Below are positions 20,188 through 23,098 of a stretch of DNA of 23,098 nucleotides, piece after piece. The stretch lies in IMG/VR virus record IMGVR_UViG_3300030104_003549, positions 16,050 to 39,147 of that record; one strand, written 5' to 3'. Numbering within the stretch: position 1 is the first letter of the stretch; the number at the start of each line of letters is the position of its first letter. The notes below the pieces were generated by a model that saw only the letters and a list, made by a program, of their open reading frames with translations, was not told where the DNA came from and searched no databases. Both the position numbers and the translations under genes were made by a program. The DNA is from a virus.

Positions 20188-21624
20188 TCACCTACTATTT
20201 GGTTTTGGCCCACAATAATACAAATTCTTTTTTGCTCTTGTGATAGCCACATAACAAATGTTTAATTCTTCTTGCATATCAGAAGCCTTCGGATGAGGCA
20301 TTCTCTCAGTTGCTAGAATATAAACATTATCTGCTTCAAGACCTTTAGCCTTATGAACAGTTGAAAGCATAATTTCACCTTTCTCATTACTATTGAATAC
20401 TCTCTTAATTTCTGCAAGAATACCAGTTACAGTTGTAGCCTTTGTAGCAAAGATACGAATACATTCAAACTTATCTTCAAGGGCATGGGCTTGATTTACC
20501 TTTTCAAGTTTAATCAAACGATTGTAATTATAATGGAAATCTTGGTCAAGTAGTTGTAAAAACTCATCAGAACCCATATTACCATTCTTTGTAATCTTAT
20601 TTACTGCATTGACAAGTCCTTTTGTCATATCTCGACCTAGAACATAAGCAGATTTACCTTGCATAATTAAATCATAAAAGGCACTTACTAAAGGAGCGTT
20701 ATATCTACATAGAACCATGTCTCCTTCGCTCGGATTAAACGGTGAATTTTCAATAACTCGGCCTTCTTCAGCATCTTCTTTACAATCAAATTCTGAAACA
20801 AAACGATTCGCTTCTTTTACGACTGATTTAGGACAACGCCATGTAAGAGATAAAGAAAATTCCTTGACTTTTCTGCCACGCTTTGTTAATTCCTTCTGAA
20901 AAATAGAGATTGAATTTGAATCGGCTCCACGAAATCCATAAATTGCTTGGTTTCTATCGCCAACAATGACGACTCTGCCATTCCCAATACATCTAAAAAT
21001 CAATTCTCTCTGCATTTCATTGAAATCTTGTGCTTCATCAACAAATAATACATCAAATACTGGCAAAGGTAATTGATTTACAATAGGAATCCAAATCATA
21101 TCGTCAAAGTCAATAAGACTAACATCGTTACGACATACTTCTAAGATGGTAGGAATAGCACCAATAGCCATTTCTTCTTCACGGTCTGATTCAAAGTTAA
21201 TATTATACTTATCAATCAATTGAAAGATACTCTTTTGGTCAGTTCCTTCAATCAATGAACCTTTGACCAAACTAATTAGTTTTACCAAAGGAAAAGCATT
21301 GAAATCTTTACCTAGAATATCATCAATAATATTCTTTACTTTATAGTTATTGACTCTTGTTTTAATTCCAGCAGAACGAAGTGCAGCAAATCCAAGTGCA
21401 TGGAAAGTTTTTGCAACTACGTTATCTGGGAGTCTTTCTGCTAATTCAGTCTGAATAGATTTATTAAAACAAAGGAAAGCCATATTGGTTCCATTTGTTC
21501 TTTTTGAACCTTCAACGATTGTAAAAGTCTTACCAGTTCCAGCACCAGCATTTACTATTACATCATCAGTTCCGTTTTCTAATTCATTCCATATTTCTTC
21601 TTGTTGTTTTGTTCCAGTTATCAT
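20188..21624 (-). CDS. UvrD/Rep-like superfamily 1A DNA helicase
   Basis: A 478-aa SF1A helicase that should unwind DNA 3'-to-5' during replication or repair. Motifs in order: Walker A NAGAGTGKT (25-33), motif Ia 'AFLCFNKSIQ' and 'AKTFHALGF', Walker B VLFVDEAQDF, motif III 'VVIVGDRNQAIYGFRGA', motif IV-like 'LSLTWRCP', motif V 'IMLSTVHKAKGLEADNV' and motif VI 'YVAITRAKKNLYY'. It is shorter than UvrD (about 720 aa), with reduced 1B/2B subdomains, like the F-box (FBH1)-type or small viral helicases. GAGG lies 8 nt before the start. It is the first protein gene after tRNA-Leu, so the two may share a promoter. Confidence 0.93.
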   Translation of the reverse strand: MITGTKQQEEIWNELENGTDDVIVNAGAGTGKTFTIVEGSKRTNGTNMAFLCFNKSIQTELAERLPDNVVAKTFHALGFAALRSAGIKTRVNNYKVKNIIDDILGKDFNAFPLVKLISLVKGSLIEGTDQKSIFQLIDKYNINFESDREEEMAIGAIPTILEVCRNDVSLIDFDDMIWIPIVNQLPLPVFDVLFVDEAQDFNEMQRELIFRCIGNGRVVIVGDRNQAIYGFRGADSNSISIFQKELTKRGRKVKEFSLSLTWRCPKSVVKEANRFVSEFDCKEDAEEGRVIENSPFNPSEGDMVLCRYNAPLVSAFYDLIMQGKSAYVLGRDMTKGLVNAVNKITKNGNMGSDEFLQLLDQDFHYNYNRLIKLEKVNQAHALEDKFECIRIFATKATTVTGILAEIKRVFNSNEKGEIMLSTVHKAKGLEADNVYILATERMPHPKASDMQEELNICYVAITRAKKNLYYCGPKPNSR

Positions 21625-21741
21625 TATTTTTACCTCATTAATAGGGTGGAATAGGAGGAAGAAAGGAGCAAAATTCCTTGACTAGAGGAATTATTTAATT
21701 AACACATAATTGCCGCCTTTGCTCAACTTTCTTCCATGAAG
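21625..21741. other. Intergenic leader of the helicase gene
   Basis: 117 bp between tRNA-Leu and the helicase. It holds a 6-bp inverted repeat AATTCC (21672-21677)/GGAATT (21687-21692), an AT-rich TTAATTAAATAATT stretch on the minus strand just upstream of it that could act as a TATA element, and a pyrimidine-rich run before the ribosome site. No ORF seen. Confidence 0.4.
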
Positions 21742-21825
21742 TGTGGGAAGCAGGATTTGAACCTGCGAAGCAATACGCACAGGAGTTTAAGCCCTGCTCC
21801 TTTGACCATACTCGGATATTCCCAC
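21742..21825 (-). tRNA. tRNA-Leu (anticodon TAA)
   Basis: A class II tRNA on the minus strand. The acceptor GTGGGAA (21819-21825) pairs with TTCCCAC (21743-21749). The D-arm has TCC/GGA. The anticodon stem CAGGG/TCCTG has loop CTTAAAC, giving TAA, which reads TTA. A long variable arm follows, then the T-arm GCAGG-TTCAAAT-CCTGC. Discriminator A is followed by CTT, so CCA is not encoded, unlike the tRNA-Arg. TTA is a common Leu codon in this window. Confidence 0.92.
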
Positions 21826-22069
21826 GTTTATTATCGAATACTCTGTATATTGTCAAAGATTAGTCAATGCGACCATTACAACACCCATACAGAGGGGTTC
21901 CCCTTATAAGGTGCGCGCCCCACCTGTTTTTACTTTGATAAAATTAAGTATTGTTTAAAATAAACAATTAGAAAAGAAAGGTGAGAGAAAAACCCATAAG
22001 GGGTGTACCTTTTTGTGAACAGAGGTAGGGGTTTTATTACTTCACAAACTCTCGGTGAGTTCCTTTAAG
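21826..22069. promoter_or_regulatory. Palindrome-rich intergenic region, probable promoter of tRNA-Leu/helicase
   Basis: 244 bp without an ORF. From right to left: TTGTTTA/TAAACAA (21951-21957/21961-21967), and a GC-rich patch with AGGTG/CACCT (21909-21913/21921-21925) followed on the plus strand by Ts. The perfect palindrome CCTTATAAGG (21902-21911) and GGGG-TT-CCCC beside it complete the patch. On the minus strand AATATA (21846-21851) lies about 24 nt before the tRNA 5' end, a fitting archaeal TATA position; a bacterial-looking TTGACA overlaps it. The palindromes are candidate operator sites. Confidence 0.45.
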
Positions 22070-22095
22070 AATAGAGGGGAATTACCCCCTCTATT
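22070..22095 (-). terminator. Strong hairpin after the acidic-tail gene
   Basis: A perfect 10-bp inverted repeat AATAGAGGGG/CCCCTCTATT with a 6-nt loop, 25 nt after the stop of the 163-aa gene. No clear T-run follows on the minus strand, so it may act as an mRNA 3'-end stabiliser or a weak terminator. Confidence 0.6.
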
Positions 22096-22119
22096 CATTT
22101 GTCTTTAGCAGAAAAACTC

Positions 22120-22611
22120 TCAGAGTTCTTCTTCTTCTTCTGAATCAGAAGGAAGAAGAGATTCTAAAAGTCCATCCCATGTCTGCGGTTTAGCCTTATA
22201 TCGGCCATTAAGCGCATTTCGGGTTCTTTTTCCAACAGACTTAGCATAATCAGCCGCATCATCGAAAACTCCGCCACCAGACTTAACGTGCTTAAACATA
22301 ATAGCACCGATAATTGGGTCATGGTTATAGAAACCTTCTGCCGCTTCTTCAACAACGCCGCAGATTCTATCTACGTTAATGCGTACTGCTGTAGGGATAG
22401 ATGATTTCTGTCCCTTTCGGAAAGGACTTCCATTTCTTCCAGACAAAAGACCCTTAAGTGCTTTTAATGCACTAGGTCTTTCGTTTACTTCTTCATTTCC
22501 AACTTGTAGGTGTAGTTGGACAACCTGCGAGAGAGGCTCGCTAAGGTCGTTATCTGCGTTTAGGTATTCTTCTACATCGAGAACGATGCTGTTCCATTCC
22601 ATATCTTCCAT
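22120..22611 (-). CDS. Hypothetical protein with acidic C-terminal tail
   Basis: A 163-aa protein. I start it at ATG 22611 because GGAAGTG lies 5 nt upstream, the same site as used by the gene at the left edge; the open frame to 22695 has no site. The middle is Gly/Ser-rich and basic (LKGLLSGRNGSPFRKGQKS), followed by 'RICGVVEEAAEGFYNHDPIIGAIMF' (split here) and 'GKRTRNALNGRYKAK'. The end is D-S-E-E-E-E-E-L. Acidic tails are common in viral DNA-mimic or SSB-like proteins, but I do not recognise a family. Confidence 0.8.
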   Translation of the reverse strand: MEDMEWNSIVLDVEEYLNADNDLSEPLSQVVQLHLQVGNEEVNERPSALKALKGLLSGRNGSPFRKGQKSSIPTAVRINVDRICGVVEEAAEGFYNHDPIIGAIMFKHVKSGGGVFDDAADYAKSVGKRTRNALNGRYKAKPQTWDGLLESLLPSDSEEEEEL

Positions 22612-22615
22612 TTTT

Positions 22616-22762
22616 TCACTTCCGTTTTTTGTGTGGGAGCAACCCTTGAATTGCTCCGCAAAACTCTGTTGTTCTAATAGCATATAAAGGAACACAAATT
22701 GGTGGTTTACTTTCTAAATCACCTTCATCAGTCAGAACATCAAAGAAGCCAAGAATAAACAT
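22616..22762 (-). CDS. Possible 48-aa leader protein
   Basis: A short ORF just upstream of the acidic-tail gene; its stop overlaps that gene's GGAAGTG site. It begins MFILGFFDVLTDEGDLESK and ends PHKKRK. The ribosome site is weak. It contains hairpin GGAGCAA/TTGCTCC (22636-22642/22651-22657), which could also be an mRNA leader element. Coding is uncertain. Confidence 0.4.
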   Translation of the reverse strand: MFILGFFDVLTDEGDLESKPPICVPLYAIRTTEFCGAIQGLLPHKKRK

Positions 22763-22856
22763 TCTTTCTACTTCTGCTCAAATTTTGTTTACTCCCTAAA
22801 GAAATCATTTGTTTCTTTATGGAGGCATTTTGACTTATGATAAAAACGCCTTTTTT
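22681..22856 (+). ncRNA. Candidate plus-strand antisense RNA with terminator
   Basis: On the plus strand ATATAAAGG at 22682-22690 shares its core with the Ubl TATA box. About 140 bp on, an imperfect stem AGGC-A-TTTT/AAAA-AC-GCCT ends in a six-T run (near 22823-22856), a terminator form that works only on the plus strand. A hairpin TAAAGAAA/TTTCTTTA (22797-22804/22812-22819) lies between. No plus-strand ORF with a ribosome site is present. The predicted RNA would be antisense to the start of the 48-aa ORF. Confidence 0.3.
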
Positions 22857-23098
22857 CTAATCGCATGATGAACCCCTCATTATTCCAACTTTGTTAGAAT
22901 TATGGTCTGTGCAACACAAGCCCTAAGAAACTTCCATCAGAAGCCCTCAGAGCAACATTATTCTAATTTTCTAATTTTCTAACCCCCCCTCTCTCCCTGT
23001 ATATCTGATAGGGAGAGAGAGAAGAAGAAGAGAGTATATATTATTATAATAATTAGAATATTAGAATAATATATATTCTTCTACTCTCTGTTGCACAG
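22857..23098. repeat. Nested inverted repeats and A/T-rich iterons; possible origin or genome end
   Basis: 242 bp of noncoding DNA. Three inverted repeats share nearly one centre (about 23003-23014): CTGTGCAAC/GTTGCACAG (22907-22915/23090-23098), ATTATTCTAAT/ATTAGAATAAT (22957-22967/23060-23070) and CTCTCTCCC/GGGAGAGAG (22989-22997/23011-23019). A fourth, TATATATTATT/AATAATATATA (23035-23045/23065-23075), lies in the right half. TTCTAATT is tandemly repeated at 22961-22982. The outer repeat ends exactly at the window's last base. The form fits a replication origin or terminal element. Confidence 0.55.

Noticed and set aside
21826-21856. Bacterial sigma70 promoter (TTGACA with TAATAA) before tRNA-Leu
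   Set aside because: The -10 would overlap the tRNA start too closely, and the window encodes TFB; an archaeal TATA at about -24 explains the site better.
22120-22695. 191-aa version of the acidic-tail protein
   Set aside because: The extra N-terminus reads through the hairpin and the 48-aa ORF in another frame; ATG 22611 has the ribosome site.
1-23098. Plus-strand ORFs of 60-100 aa across the window
   Set aside because: They lie opposite well-supported minus-strand genes, lack ribosome sites and have low-complexity, Phe/Ser/Ile-rich translations typical of antisense frames.
1-23098. CRISPR array, integrase, transposase or IS element
   Set aside because: No regularly spaced direct repeats and no recombinase or transposase motifs seen on either strand.

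Overview
The window looks like part of the replication and early-expression region of a large double-stranded DNA virus of an archaeon. The evidence is a set of archaeal or eukaryotic-type information genes: clamp-loader subunits, an ATP-dependent DNA ligase, a TFIIB-like factor, a PC4-like protein and a histone-fold protein. These sit in a phage-like layout of about 50 short genes, all on the minus strand, packed with 1-4 nt start/stop overlaps and strong Shine-Dalgarno sites. The combination recalls the magroviruses of marine Poseidoniales. That assignment is inference: no capsid, portal, terminase or tail gene is visible, and the window is AT-rich.

Layout in genomic order; transcription runs right to left. 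1-5.2 kb: replication genes (clamp-loader small and large-like subunits, a degenerate LAGLIDADG-like protein, an SH3-like/histone-fold fusion, DNA ligase). 5.2-8.9 kb: small proteins, PC4-like, zinc proteins, then a shortened group I chaperonin pair (GroEL/GroES). 8.8-13.4 kb: JAMM/JAB protease, double Myb/SANT protein, E1-like (ThiF/UbaA) enzyme, zinc ribbon, TFB and a 421-aa unknown. 13.4-16.3 kb: class II ribonucleotide reductase and, in its own promoter-terminator unit, a 68-aa ubiquitin-like protein ending in GG-KL. 16.3-20.2 kb: many tiny genes, tRNA-Arg(TCT), a MazG-like pyrophosphohydrolase and a conserved phage protein. 20.2-21.8 kb: UvrD/Rep-like helicase and tRNA-Leu(TAA). 21.8-23.1 kb: regulatory palindromes, an acidic-tailed unknown protein, and at the right edge a noncoding block of nested inverted repeats.

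The most interesting candidate system is the ubiquitin-like protein + E1 + JAMM set. The Ubl has two residues after its diglycine, so it would need trimming. A JAMM protease with intact HxH...SxxD ligands and an E1 with a nucleotide site and candidate catalytic Cys are in the same window, with TFB as a near neighbour. It resembles archaeal sampylation (SAMP/UbaA/HvJAMM1), but encoded by a virus. Other notable items are the histone-fold fusion, the LAGLIDADG-like protein without catalytic acids, a pseudoknot-capable 190-bp intergenic RNA candidate, a possible plus-strand antisense RNA, and the origin-like right end.
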